DNA of 64,000 nt from Halichondria panicea (taxonomy: Eukaryota > Porifera > Demospongiae > Suberitida > Halichondriidae). Location: positions 1,240,001-1,304,000 of the forward strand of contig NC_087382.1 of NCBI RefSeq assembly GCF_963675165.1, written 5' to 3'. Position numbers and translations under genes: made by a program. Positions 21,906 through 33,100 of the stretch are shown here, in pieces; positions within the stretch are counted from its first letter, which is position 1, and each line of letters opens with the position of its first letter. Below the pieces are notes generated by a model. It was not told the DNA's origin. It was given only the letters and a program-made list of their open reading frames with translations, and ran no database searches.

Positions 21906-23361
21906 TTTTAGTAGAATATGCCTTCCTATAAACAGCTAGGTTTCACTGCATATATATTTCTAATGACTGCATGTATATATATAAGTAGCAATTGATTAGC
22001 AAAATAACTTGGCGAATGCTTGTCTGATAAAGTGCAGTACCAATAACTAGACACTAAATAAAGTGGGTGTGCTGAGGTGTGGTTAACTTATGCATGAATG
22101 CGATAAATTATTAAGTATTATAAAAATATTTACACAATAAGATATACGTGTCAATTTAATAAGGTTCTGGTAATCAATCTAGTATAACACAACATCAGGG
22201 CTGTGGATAAAATTAATGTATATATACATGTGCATATAATACCGTAGAAACTGGATTATAAGTGCATGTGCTTTTGGGGTCAATAGCAGAGCTCTATGCG
22301 CTATATATTCGAGGATGTGCCTATAATGCAGTCATTCGAGCCCCATGTGCCCAGCAATCTCGGATGTCTCTGTGATGAGTGCTGACTCGCAAGCTAGCTA
22401 GAAAGTGAGCAAGCAAGGAAAGCAGGCAACCCTAACTGGATCTATATCATGTTACAGTTCATTCACATCATTGAAATTCATATTATAAAAACATTTATAT
22501 TGACCAGGAACTTGGAATAAAAGGACCTCATCCACGTCTCACATTCTCTCAGTATGATCAGACAAGGTAACAGCATGCCCAGAGAGTCTTTCCAGATGGA
22601 TATCACCAGCTATATAGCTATCCTGCACTGTACAAGATAACTAGCTCATAGATAGATGAATCAATTCTAAAATTTCACTAATAACCAAAGCACTTCAATT
22701 TGAGTATAAAAAGCTTGCAGTTGAGCATGCGCTTAAAATAAAGATACGCTTATAGTCGAGTAAGCGCTAATAATCCAGTTTCTACGGTATAGCTATTGTG
22801 CTGGGCAGAGAGTCTCCTGTCACTCAGCATGGATGTAGTAGTCTATTGATTAAAAAAATGTGATTTTTGACTGTCAGGAACACATAATTATAGTCTCTTG
22901 TTGCAGCTCCTGCATGGCGAATAAAAGTTAACCAGAAGTTGCATGGTGATAGTTTCCCATTGTCTCTCTCCCTCGTGTTACTCATCTAGCTCTTTGACGG
23001 CTGCAAAATCAGGCATATAGTCTTGCTTTTTTTTCAGTCTGCATTGTGGATTGAATTGTTGCTAGGGGAGGTCCTTTTATAGTGCTGTGGTATAAGTCAG
23101 ATATGCCACACCTACTTAGGATATGCACCCATATTATATTCTCATATATAGGTGTTGTATATTCTATACCAAACAGACAAACCAAACGGCTACTATAATC
23201 TCGGGTTAATATCGTATGAACTATAATAAATATTCTCAAGACACAACACAATATGATATATATATAGCAGTATCAATCAAGGTTCTGGTAATCATTCGTA
23301 GCATAATTATACTAACACAAAATCAGGGTTGTGGTAAAATAATGCATACATAATAATTATG
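21906..23361. other. Spacer between copies G and H
   Basis: It contains the TIR element 22240-22789. The rest is AT-rich with no recognisable gene. The ORF at 23009-23251 (-) shows no domain. Confidence 0.5.
22240..22789. mobile_element. 550-bp MITE with 22-bp terminal inverted repeats
   Basis: The left end TACCGTAGAAACTGGATTAT is inverted at the right end as ATAATCCAGTTTCTACGGTA. There is no coding capacity. It lies in the LARP7 intron. Confidence 0.8.
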
Positions 23362-24669
23362 TCAATTGAAAAGTCTCGCGCCACTCCGACTTGTAACACT
23401 ATATAGCTTACAAATGTGCTTCTGTATTGTCAGGAATACAAAGTCTCTTGGATCCTCTCTAATAACAAAACTTTCACCAGGTTCTGGGTTGGTGATATCT
23501 CTTCTTAATATTTTGTCTCCCTCTATTTGGTTCACTGTGTGGCCACATCTGATGCAGATTGTTTCTTTATACAACGTTTTATTCTCTGTAGTGCTGAGTA
23601 CAATTTCCAATTCAGGCATAGGCCACTTTATTTGATAATCGTGTTCACTTTTCTCTAAGTATATCCAGCATTTCGTGGTATTGATACTTTGCACATACAT
23701 TTTATAGCCAGGCTTGATGTAGAACGAAGCTGATCGAGCTATTTCAGGTACTTCCTCTGACTCTTTAAATAGTGGTAGGTAGTATCGTGTATCACCTGGT
23801 GCTAGCATTGTGGTCATTGTCACTAGAGAGCTTTTGATGTTTTTAATAGCTTCTTGTGTTCGAGGGTCAGAATCGATAGTACCTAGTTGCTTAGTTACAC
23901 AAGATGCTAGAGCATCAAATTTGAATGTGAGTTGCTCTAACTTCATTTCGTATTTCTTAGCCTTAAGTTTAGACCGAGCAGTTTCTGTCATCACTAGCTC
24001 CAGGTGGCGATCTTTGTTTGATGCTTTATGTGCTGCCAAATTCTTTCGTAAAATTGTTTTTGTGCACCCAGCTTCAAAGAAGAGACACTTTACAGGCTCA
24101 AGAGGGCACACCTTTTGGTGGCGTGCTAAGTTTTTGCGCTGCATTTGCTCATGTTCACAATTGTTGGGGCAAGAAATAGGAAAAAGCAGACATTTGTCTA
24201 AGTGACTTTTAGCTGTTATTTCTTTGTGCATCACATCTCTGTTGCAATACTGACATGGTACCCGGCGATTTGGGCACTTGTTTTCCTCGTTATCTTGAAG
24301 GTCTTTTCTAAGCATTTTTTCTCCACATTTCTTAGTGCATGATACCACTACAAACAAGCATTTCTCAATATGTCGATTGCATTCACCCTGTGTGGTGATT
24401 TTTTCACAACCCTTGGAGCGATTAGGACAGTAGATCTTCCAGTTATCGATGACTCGTTTCATTCGTTTATCTTTAATAAACTTGAAGTTGACTTCTTGGC
24501 AATGTGGGCATTTCTTCTGTCTCTGTAATATTAGCCAATCTGTTAAACAGCCCTCACAAAAGAGTTTCCCACAACACTCAATCAGTACTGGGTTTGTTAG
24601 AATATGTGTGCAAAGAGTGCAGTAATGATCTTCCGGTACTATATCTATTATACTAACTGAACTAGCCAT
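23362..24669 (-). CDS. RING/TRAF-like protein, copy H (RING His replaced)
   Basis: An intronless 435-residue ORF: RING (CTLC...CCGKLFCEGC...CPHC), TRAF zinc fingers (CTKKCGEKMLRKD; CPNNCEHEQMQRK; CLFFEAGC), a Lys-rich heptad region and the MATH-like domain (FYIKPGYKMYV, HDYQIKWPMPELEIVL, late RDFVFLTI). The His of copies A, C and E is Leu. A two-residue insertion lies before the last RING Cys pair (LILQRQKKCPHC). The 5' flank (24820-25010) carries the same block as copies A to C (ATGTGATGTC; CCTATTATAGCAACAG). Intact by frame, so probably expressed or recently lost. Confidence 0.83.
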   Translation of the reverse strand: MASSVSIIDIVPEDHYCTLCTHILTNPVLIECCGKLFCEGCLTDWLILQRQKKCPHCQEVNFKFIKDKRMKRVIDNWKIYCPNRSKGCEKITTQGECNRHIEKCLFVVVSCTKKCGEKMLRKDLQDNEENKCPNRRVPCQYCNRDVMHKEITAKSHLDKCLLFPISCPNNCEHEQMQRKNLARHQKVCPLEPVKCLFFEAGCTKTILRKNLAAHKASNKDRHLELVMTETARSKLKAKKYEMKLEQLTFKFDALASCVTKQLGTIDSDPRTQEAIKNIKSSLVTMTTMLAPGDTRYYLPLFKESEEVPEIARSASFYIKPGYKMYVQSINTTKCWIYLEKSEHDYQIKWPMPELEIVLSTTENKTLYKETICIRCGHTVNQIEGDKILRRDITNPEPGESFVIREDPRDFVFLTIQKHICKLYSVTSRSGARLFN

Positions 24670-25360
24670 TGCTCAAAGAATAATTCTGTATCTTCTTTAT
24701 GCTATAGGTTATAGTCATGCATGTAGTAAAGGTTCTTTACCTTTAGGCTTTTATAGGTATACGTGGCCTCGTGGAATATTTGATGTAAAAGATCAGTGCG
24801 TGCATGTGCACTAACATGTGATTATGAGTTGAGATTGTGTCCATGACAATGGTACCATATGGCCATGCAGTCATGCATGTGATGTCTTAAACTGTAGTAA
24901 TTAACTCTAACCTTTTAAAGGACCTATTATAGCAACAGCAAATAGTGAGACTGTGTCTTATTTGGTTAAGTGAGTACCGTTATGTTCTCATATGGTGTTG
25001 TTTAGCGAGTCATGTGTGCAGTTATTATTATTCTGCCCTGAGGCGTAGCCGCACGAGGGATATATACGGAGCTAGGATGCTGACTGTGTGTGTGTCTGTT
25101 CCATGCAGCTGTATATAACTGCATGCTAAACGGTTGCAATGCGACAAAAACTAACAGCTTCTATATGAAAACATTAATTTCACAACTTGAGCATAGTTTA
25201 CAGAATTATGCCAGCAAATGAGCTTAACAGTGCATGACATCGCAGACAAATCTATCTGTGAAAATATATCACCTATACTAATACAAAATCAGTGTAATAT
25301 AGTAGTGCAGCATAATTGTGTCTGTCAGAAAGCCTCAAATTCATTTACAATACATGTATG
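24670..25360. other. Spacer upstream of copy H with the shared 5' block
   Basis: The block at about 24860-25020 is alignable to the upstream regions of copies B and C. The rest is AT-rich, with no gene recognised. Confidence 0.5.
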
Positions 25361-26178
25361 TAAATGGTTTTTTATTGTAAGGAATAAAAAATCGTTTAGA
25401 ACCCCTCCTATTTGTATTGTAGGTTGCCACATCTGGTGCATGCAGATTATATACACAGGGTATTATTCTCTGCATTGCTGAGTTCAATTTTCATAGGCCA
25501 CTTTAGTTGGTGATCGTGTTCACCTTTCTCCAAGTATATCGTGCAATTATCATGACTATCTAGGTCCACATACATTTTATAGCCAGGCTTGATGTAGAAC
25601 AAAGCTGATTGAGCTTTATACTCTGACTATTTAACTAGTGGTATAGGTAGTATCGTGTGTTACCTGGTGCTAGTCATTGTCTCTAGAGAGCTTTTGATGT
25701 TCTTGATAGCTGCATGCTCGTGTATTTCGAGTGTTAGAATCGATGGTGCCTAGTTGCTTAGTTACACAAGATACTAGCTAGGCCATCAAACTTGCGTGAA
25801 AGTTGCTGTAGTTGATCTTTGGTATAGACTTAGCCTCGAGTTTTATTGCTTTTTTTTCACCTTCTGTCTCTTGCTCAAATTTGTTTGCTTTTTGCTCAAA
25901 TTTGTTAGCCTTCTGCGCACAACAGTCTCTGTCATCATTAGCTCCAGGTGGTGCTCTGTGTTTGATGCTTTATGTGCTGCCAGATCTTTTCTAGGAATCG
26001 TTTCTGTACACCCAGCTTCAAAGGAGGGACACTTTGCCAATTTTTTAGACAGCCATCACAAAAAATTGTCCACAACATTCGGTCAGTACTGGGTCTGTTA
26101 GAATGTTAGTGCAAATAGTGCACTGATGATCTTCCGGTACTTTGTCTACAAACTCATTATTCAATGTACTAGCCATTG
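25361..26178 (-). pseudogene. RING/TRAF-like copy I, internally deleted
   Basis: The start and first RING residues are at about 26178-26045 (FVDKVPEDHQ, CTIC). There is then a direct jump from the RING (GTCCACAACATTCGG) to the last zinc finger (GAAGCTGGGTGTACAGAAAC, 26020). The RING remainder and first zinc fingers, about 450 bp, are deleted. The coiled coil (25850-25920) and MATH-like domain (25440-25790) carry stops and indels. No long frame remains. Confidence 0.8.
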
Positions 26179-27153
26179 CTCTAATTATCAAACAGCATAC
26201 TTTAATATAGGTATACATGTGCATGTGCTAGAGGTTATCTCCCTTGCTTTTACTGTGGTTGTATAGAAGCTTCAAGTATTTGTGTACATATAGGCTGTGG
26301 AATCATGTGATGTGTGGTTATTATATAGGGATACAATGAAAAAAGTAGTATTCTCTTGATAGGGTTTAGCAGTACAATACATTGTCATGTTATTATGCCT
26401 TGGTGCGCATGCGCAAGAGAGGTATATATACTTTAGTGTGTGCGTGTGCATGTGTGTGTGTGTGTGTATGCATGTGTCTGTGTCTGTGTAGACTGCTATA
26501 GGCTGTTCAATTAAGGATCAATGAAGTGCAGCAAGTAAGAGTTTCTATAGTCATGTTTCTTGGATTTCAATTCGTGGATTTGCAAAATAATGCTTATTTC
26601 TCGAGTTAAGCCTGGTTTTGCATACTTGAAATGTCATTGCAACCTTTTCAGAAGAATTCGTAGAAAAACTTGTCCATGGAGTGTTACTACTCTACTTATA
26701 GTAGCTAGTTAGCTCTGCACTAGGTATTCGTAGCTGCAAGAGTGAAGAGAGCTGCAATTAGGCTCTGCTGATGCCAACATTAATTTTAGACTTTGACTTT
26801 TGGCATCAATCCCTTTTAACAACAATCATGGTCGATCATTACCCACACTCTTTGAGTTTCTGGATTTACCTATATAGTTATATATTATTACATGCAGCAA
26901 AAAAAAAGCAAAATGTTCATCATGATTATAGCGTGTATAAAAGCTCTTGCCAATATAGCCATAGCTTTGACACTTCTACCGAGGTATCAGCACACTTTCA
27001 TTATTAAACATTGTTCTCTATAATGTTATAATTAAGGTGCCTAATTAATATGCTCTAGCATACGTAGTTTCAGGTGTCCATTGAAAATTTTGTGCATGTG
27101 CATATAATTATGGATGAACTAGTCCACCAAGAAATTCAAACTACCCCATGCAG
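26179..27153. other. End of the LARP7 intron
   Basis: It holds a TG-rich stretch (about 26430-26490) and AT-rich DNA. The ORF at 26771-27007 (+) has no recognisable domain. The 3' splice site is at 27151-27153. Confidence 0.5.
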
Positions 27154-27614
27154 ATGCTGAGGAGAGGGCGTACTTCCTCAAGACTCAGGCCGAGCGGAGA
27201 CAGAGACACTTGAAGGGGAAGAAGCACAACCAGATGAGGGGACAAGATAAGGTGTGTGTGGTGGAACCTCTTACTATTGCATGGGACCTATAGTGTACTG
27301 TGAATACTGACGTATCCTGATCTCAGGGTTTGATTTAGCACCTTAGAATGTACATGCCCAATAATAATAATTCTAATTATGATGTTTACATAATTTTATT
27401 ATAGTTTTACGAGTATTTTTATGATTTATTTCATGTACATGCACACTGACAGGTGATCAATAAGGCGCTGAGGAGAGGTCGTGGTTATGAGGAAATGAGA
27501 TACACTGATAAGTCAGTTGATAAGTCATGTGACAAGTCAGGTGTCAAATCCAGTGATCCTGTGAAAAGCAAACGCGTCCACATTAAGTTCTCTGATAGTG
27601 ACACTGAACAATAA
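27154..27614 (+). CDS. larp7: LARP7 terminal exons (end of xRRM and basic tail)
   Basis: Exon 27154-27251 reads DAEERAYFLKTQAERRQRHL plus a Lys-rich stretch. It corresponds to the conserved RYW-like segment and basic helix that follow the LARP7 xRRM. Exon 27453-27611 reads VINKALRRGRGYEEM, a run of DKS/VKS repeats and the tail RVHIKFSDSDTEQ, ending in TAA at 27612. Vertebrate LARP7 ends in a very similar KHIRFSE motif, which is the strongest single sign that these exons belong to the gene begun at 2208. Intron 27252-27452 has a GTGTGT donor and a GACAG acceptor. AATAAA occurs near 27698, a plausible polyadenylation signal. Confidence 0.85.
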
Positions 27615-27757
27615 TCACTCCTCATGCATGCATGCTACATGCAATCGTACAATTATGTCATCACTTATTTTGATGCAATAACAACTGTTGGTTAAAAAAT
27701 AAATTACTGCTATGGGGTAATGTAACTTGTGTAGTGTGCATGTGTCTATTAATTTAA

Positions 27758-28488
27758 TACCACACAGTGGCAGATCCAGGAATTTTGAGAGGGAGTTCCA
27801 AAACTTAAAAAAAGGGTCATTACATTTCCTAAGGCCACTCCAAGTGATACTCTGGTTTCTGGTCCACCGCCCGCATCAGATTTTATTCTTGGATTTCTAT
27901 CTCATTATTGGATTTCTATCTCATTATTTCTACTACGCATGCGCAGAATGGTCCATGTGGTACAAAATAGTGTGATAATGATATTCATTTGCAAAATAAT
28001 GAGATTCATAAGGTGAAATTGATAATGACATAATGAGAAAAGCCGCCCGCCCGCATGCAATTAGAAAAACTTCAGGACCAGAAACCAGAGTGTCACTTGG
28101 AGTGGCCTAAACAATGAGCATTAGAGAGCCTGTGGACATATCAATTGCAAGACATCAGCCTAGTAACTATGTACAGATCATGATCATTATAGCTGAGTTA
28201 GCTAGTTGCTAGTACGTTGATCTCCAGTGTGTTCTTGTGTGAAAGGGAAGTTTCAGGGAACCCATGGAACCTGTCTGGATCCGCCACTGCCACAATCAAA
28301 GCTACGGAGGGAGAGGATTAAATGTAAAACTGAATGGCAAAGCAAATAATTATACACTTATACCCAACAAACGAGAAATTCCATTGACCACACTTATAAA
28401 CTATTGCTACGTTATTGCTATAAAAGTAAAATTAACTGTTTTGGAATTACCTCCCTCTCAAATTTCCTGGATCCGCCACTGTGTGGTA
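27758..28488. mobile_element. About 730-bp TIR element interrupted by another MITE
   Basis: The left end TACCACACAGTGGCAGATCC, then AGGAATTTTGAGAGGGAG, is inverted at the right end (CTCCCTCTCAAATTTCCTGG...TGTGTGGTA). The MITE 27831-28110 lies within it. A further internal copy of the end sequence (TGGATCCGCCACTG) lies near 28275. There is no transposase. Confidence 0.75.
27831..28110. mobile_element. 280-bp MITE, family copy 1 (nested)
   Basis: The TIRs are AAGGCCACTCCAAGTGATAC and the inverse of GTGTCACTTGGAGTGGCCTA, about 36 bp each. Other copies are at 59037-59284 (complete) and 45893-46114 (one end only, inverted). Confidence 0.85.
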
Positions 28489-29000
28489 TGTATACTTTTA
28501 TAGAGCGAAGTATAATAATTATGCAGCTATGTAATCAAAACGGCTGGCTTGCAAGACTATAGGCATGCACGAGCCGTATTATCAGCACTTCCCTGATAAT
28601 ACGGCCTAGGATCGAGTTTCCTCTATACTGCTCTTATACCTCTTCAATAATTATGCTGATCTAGTTTGAATTAGTGCATGCTCTATAGGTATTAGAAATG
28701 GAACACAATTATCTTTTTCTCATAATTATTTCGATCACACAAGTACAAGACAGAAAAGTATAGGTCAATTTTTCCCAGTTTGGAAAGAATGGTTAGAATG
28801 AGCATTTTTTGAGAGACATAATTATGTAAGGGGAGATAATAATATTATACTGTGATGTCAATCTTGTTACGTATAACGGTTCACGTGACAGGTACTTCCG
28901 CATTGACATTGCAGTTGCAAGAACTCTGACCCTGCAAATCCCTGTAGATAATTATACCCTATACCATAATTATGCATGTATACAAAATGTATAATCAATC
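28489..29000. other. Spacer, nothing certain
   Basis: A partial GGCCTAGGATCGAG hairpin end lies near 28560-28620. Otherwise AT-rich with no gene recognised. Confidence 0.4.
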
Positions 29001-29998
29001 AGATTTTGGGAAGGAAATGAATTGACAATTCAACTCTATATACTGTGATTAACCGTGAAAAGGTGCATGTGCATATACACACACACGTCAATATACTGTA
29101 CCATTATATCAACATGTATTAGTTATTGCCCAATGACGTTAAACTCGTCTGACTGGTCATATAAATCGTAATAAAAGACATGTGTTTTGAAGGAATTTAG
29201 TGTATTCATTAGTTTTGCTGAATTCCATAGTAAATTTTTTAGGTTTTCTTCCCACTAGTAGTTGTAAAGGTAGTAGCCTATAAAAGGGACCAACTGAGTA
29301 TTAGGTGGGATGGTGGGGCATAAGTCCCAAATGGATATCTCTTAAAGAAATCTACTGCATTTACACACAGTGCAAGTGCATATAGCATTATGCCATATAA
29401 TGCAGTGCAATATATGGTAGCCATGGCAGTGATGCAACATGTCATATACTGAGCACTGGTTTGATTTGATCTGCCCACTCACTGGGCAACAAGAGTAATT
29501 ACATAATAGATCACAGCTAATAACAAAGTCTGACGTATACGAAATTATGGTACTAGAGCACACATTTTTCTGGCTCCCGATGCTAACTGGACCAATGGGA
29601 CGTACAATATGGTCAAGTATTGAGTGAGACCACAAACAATATGTAACCATGCATGCAATCAATAATATTTTGATTTCGGGAATTGAAAATATTCAACTAT
29701 ATATACTGTGATTAACCGTGAAAAGGTGCATGTGTATATACACACACGTCAATATACTGTACCATTATCAACATGAGTAATTACATAAAGCTATATAGAT
29801 CACAGCTAATAACAATTAAGGTCCGACGTATACAAAATTATGGTACTAGAACACACATTTCTCTGGCTCCCCGTGCTAACTGGACCAATGGGACGTACAA
29901 TAATTATGGTCAAGTATTGGGTGAGACCAGACAAACAAGATGTAACCATGCAATCAATAATATTTTGATTTCGGGAATTGACAATTCCTTGCAATAAT
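29001..29998 (+). pseudogene. Two decayed tandem copies of the 5' end of the downstream beta-helix gene
   Basis: ACTGTGATTAACCGTGAAAA occurs near 29042 and 29702, and as a variant at about 30001 before the intact gene. Both upstream copies continue to a degenerate first coding segment (GCTAACTGGACCAATGGGAC at about 29585 and 29876). In the intact gene this encodes the end of the signal peptide and CWTNGT. The copies stop soon after GTATTGGGTGAGACC. In copy 1 about 380 bp separates the two conserved parts. Confidence 0.75.
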
Positions 29999-30129
29999 AT
30001 ACTCTGATTAACCATGAAAAGGTACGTTTATTACATAAACAAATCTACTGTGTACCATAATCAAAAACCTATAAAAGCTATAATTATAGATCAGCAAGGT
30101 CAGACGTACGAAAGGTAATAATAATCATC

Positions 30130-33100
30130 ATGACTACTGTAGCACAGTTTTCTTCGCTCATTCTTCTACTCTCTCTGGCTCTGACCTCCCCCGCTAACTG
30201 CTGGACCAATGGGACGACAGTCGAGTATTGGGTGAGACCAGACGCAATGTCAGAGTGCCCCCACTCCATACCACCACACCAGTGTGTCACTATAACAGAT
30301 CTGGTGACTAACTCCACAGACACAAGCATCAATGATGGTATGAGTATCAATGTATTCTTCATAGCTGGGACTCATGTTCCAAAAACAGATGGTTGGATTA
30401 TTGTCGGAAATCCTTATTTAGATCAGGAAGTATCAGCAACTTTCACAGCAATTTTAGATGAACAAAACCAACAAAATGTTATAATTGATTGTGAGTCAGG
30501 TCACCCAATTAGCTTCGTGTTTCTTCAACTTCTATCTTTAACTTTGAAAAACGTCGAGCTACAAAATTGTGGTTTTAAACTACACTTTAATACTTATAGC
30601 TCAATTTTTCTGGATGAAATCACATCATCAGTAGTAGTCATGGACGTACCCGAGCTGGTAATTGCTAACATCAATATCACTAGTAGCAGAGGAGCTGGTA
30701 TGGTCATTATCCTAACAGACTTTCACAGGAATGTCAGCAGTAACCTTTTAATGCTAAATGAAATTGTCATAAACGGTAGTATTCCTACGAGAAATACTGT
30801 ATTCAGAGGCAACTTGCACGTAACGTTCATCGCGTCACAAGAAAACACATGTAGGAAACCCACAACTATCTCAATAACAAATTCTACATTTTCAAATGGA
30901 ATTGGTGGGCCCGCTAATTTTCCAGACGACGTTGTATTCGGGAGCTCTTCCGGTGGACTAACACTTTCTATGGTAAACTTACATAATGTAAGTATATTGA
31001 TAAACAGGTGCAAATTTATAGGCAATAAAGCTCATAATGGCGGTGGTATCAGACTGTTCGTACAACATAAAGATGAACACTCGGATAGTTTGAGATTTAA
31101 CAATCGCATTCATATCACCAAATCAATCTTTTCAAGGAATACAGCTGTTAGACTTGGCGGTGGGTTTGCAATAATTTTAATTCACCATAATATATCAGAA
31201 GCAGTGTTTAGGTCAGCTGGATTTGGTGGTGCAGCATTCGCACAATTCTCTTTTGACAAATGCACTTTCATAGGCAATGAAGCTAGACTGGGAGCAGCTA
31301 TCTATAATTCAGGAAACAGATTTGACAAGCCCCGTCGTCATCAACAAATCAGTAATTGCACATTCATGAACAATACATGCATGATAAATACAGCTACATG
31401 TAGAACAGATGAAGAGAGAGAGGAAACTGGTACAATTCATGTCGAACATGGGAAATTTCTGCGTATCGAAGATGTTGAAATTACCGGCAATGATTGTAGA
31501 GGTATTTACCTTTATGACACGGATCTACTACTGTCTGGAACAAGCGTAATTAACGGTAACCATGCTCGGCAGTCAGATGGCGGGGCTATACTGTTTGAAT
31601 GTACAATACAGTCAAGTCTAAAAATTTTTTTTTTTTTTAAACTCACTACCCTCAGTATAACCAACAACACAGCAGATGGTAATGGTGGTGGTATTGCAAT
31701 TCGTCATTGTGGGAATGAACATCGTTCTGCATGTATTTTTATCCAACCAACACATAAAATAACAATTATTATGAAACACAACACAGCGATGAAGGGAGGT
31801 GATGCAATTTATGGAGGCTATCTAGAAAACTGTAAATTGTGGGATATATTTGATATCATGGAGAGAAATACATCATCAGCTGTTTCCTCTCCACCAAATA
31901 AAGTGTGTATTTGCTCTGATGACTTCCCACAGAAACACACTTGTTCACTCTCCATGCAACTAGACACTTATCCAGGACAGAGGTTCCAAGTTCCACTAGT
32001 GTGTGTGGGGCAGTACGACTATTCCTCCTCTTGCAAAGTACAAGCAGATTTAGTGAAAAGTATCGCAAAAATTGCTGGAGAGACACCTCTTCAAAATATT
32101 GGCTTACAATGCAAGCAGCTGTACTACTCAATAGAAACTCAACAAACAAACTATACTGAAGCAATGAGTCTAACAATAGTCAAAGAACAAGACATTAATT
32201 ACAAATGGAGAAATCAAATAGCACGAACAGTACTTGAGATTAGAATTAAAGCATGTCCACCTGGTTTTATTAATGCCAAAAAATGCACCTGTACAGACTA
32301 TCTAGCATCTAATGGAATCACATGCAACATTGACGAAGAGCGACTGTACAAGACGTCCTCCATGTGGGTTGGCAACTATTCAGGGGACGTTGTTGTGCAT
32401 CAAGTCTGTCCATTCGATTACTGTAAGAGCAACTTCACCAAAGTCGATCCTTTCAACCAGCAAGAGCAGTGTGACTTTAATCGCAGTGATGTATTGTGTG
32501 GAGCTTGTCGACCTGGGCTCAGTCTAGCCCTGGGTACATCGCAGTGTAAAGAGTGCTCTAATATCAACCATCTTTTTTTGATACTATTTGCACTGGCAGG
32601 AGTCGTCTTGGTTGTCCTTTTACTCAAATGTAACCTCACTGTTTCCACGGGAACTATTAACGGTCTCATCTTTTACGCCAACACCGTACGATCCACACAA
32701 ACTGCTTTCTTTCCGTCCAGCACTGATAACAAATTCGTGAGGGTTCTCTCGGTCTTTGTTGCCTGGGTGAACCTTGACCTGGGCATAGAAACATGTTTTG
32801 TGAATGGACTCAACACATACTATCGTACATGGCTACAATTTATTTTTCCTTTGTACATTTGGACAATAGTAGGCCTGCTAATATTAATCAGCCGCTACTC
32901 TATCAAAGTCTCTAAATGGACGGGCTCAAACACAGTATCAGTTCTAGCTACACTCTTCCTACTATCGTACGCTAAACTATTGAGGACTACTTTCGATACC
33001 TTTTCATCGACCACTCTCACAGATATCAACGGTACAACCACCATCCTCTGGTTACTCGATGGCCGCTACACATTCCTCGAGTGGCCGCACAGCTTGCTCT

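Larger units (their letters stand above)
6645..27153 (+). other. 20.5-kb LARP7 intron containing a nested antisense gene array
   Basis: The donor after 6644 (CCAG|GTGAGT) and the acceptor before 27154 (CATGCAG|ATGC) join in phase 1. The joined protein reads ...FHTVP-GD-AEERAYFLK..., continuing the xRRM into the expected basic C-terminal helix. The other LARP7 introns here are 65 bp to 1.3 kb. Everything between is RING/TRAF-like genes on the minus strand plus repeats. The splice is inferred from frame and homology, not from transcripts. Confidence 0.75.
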
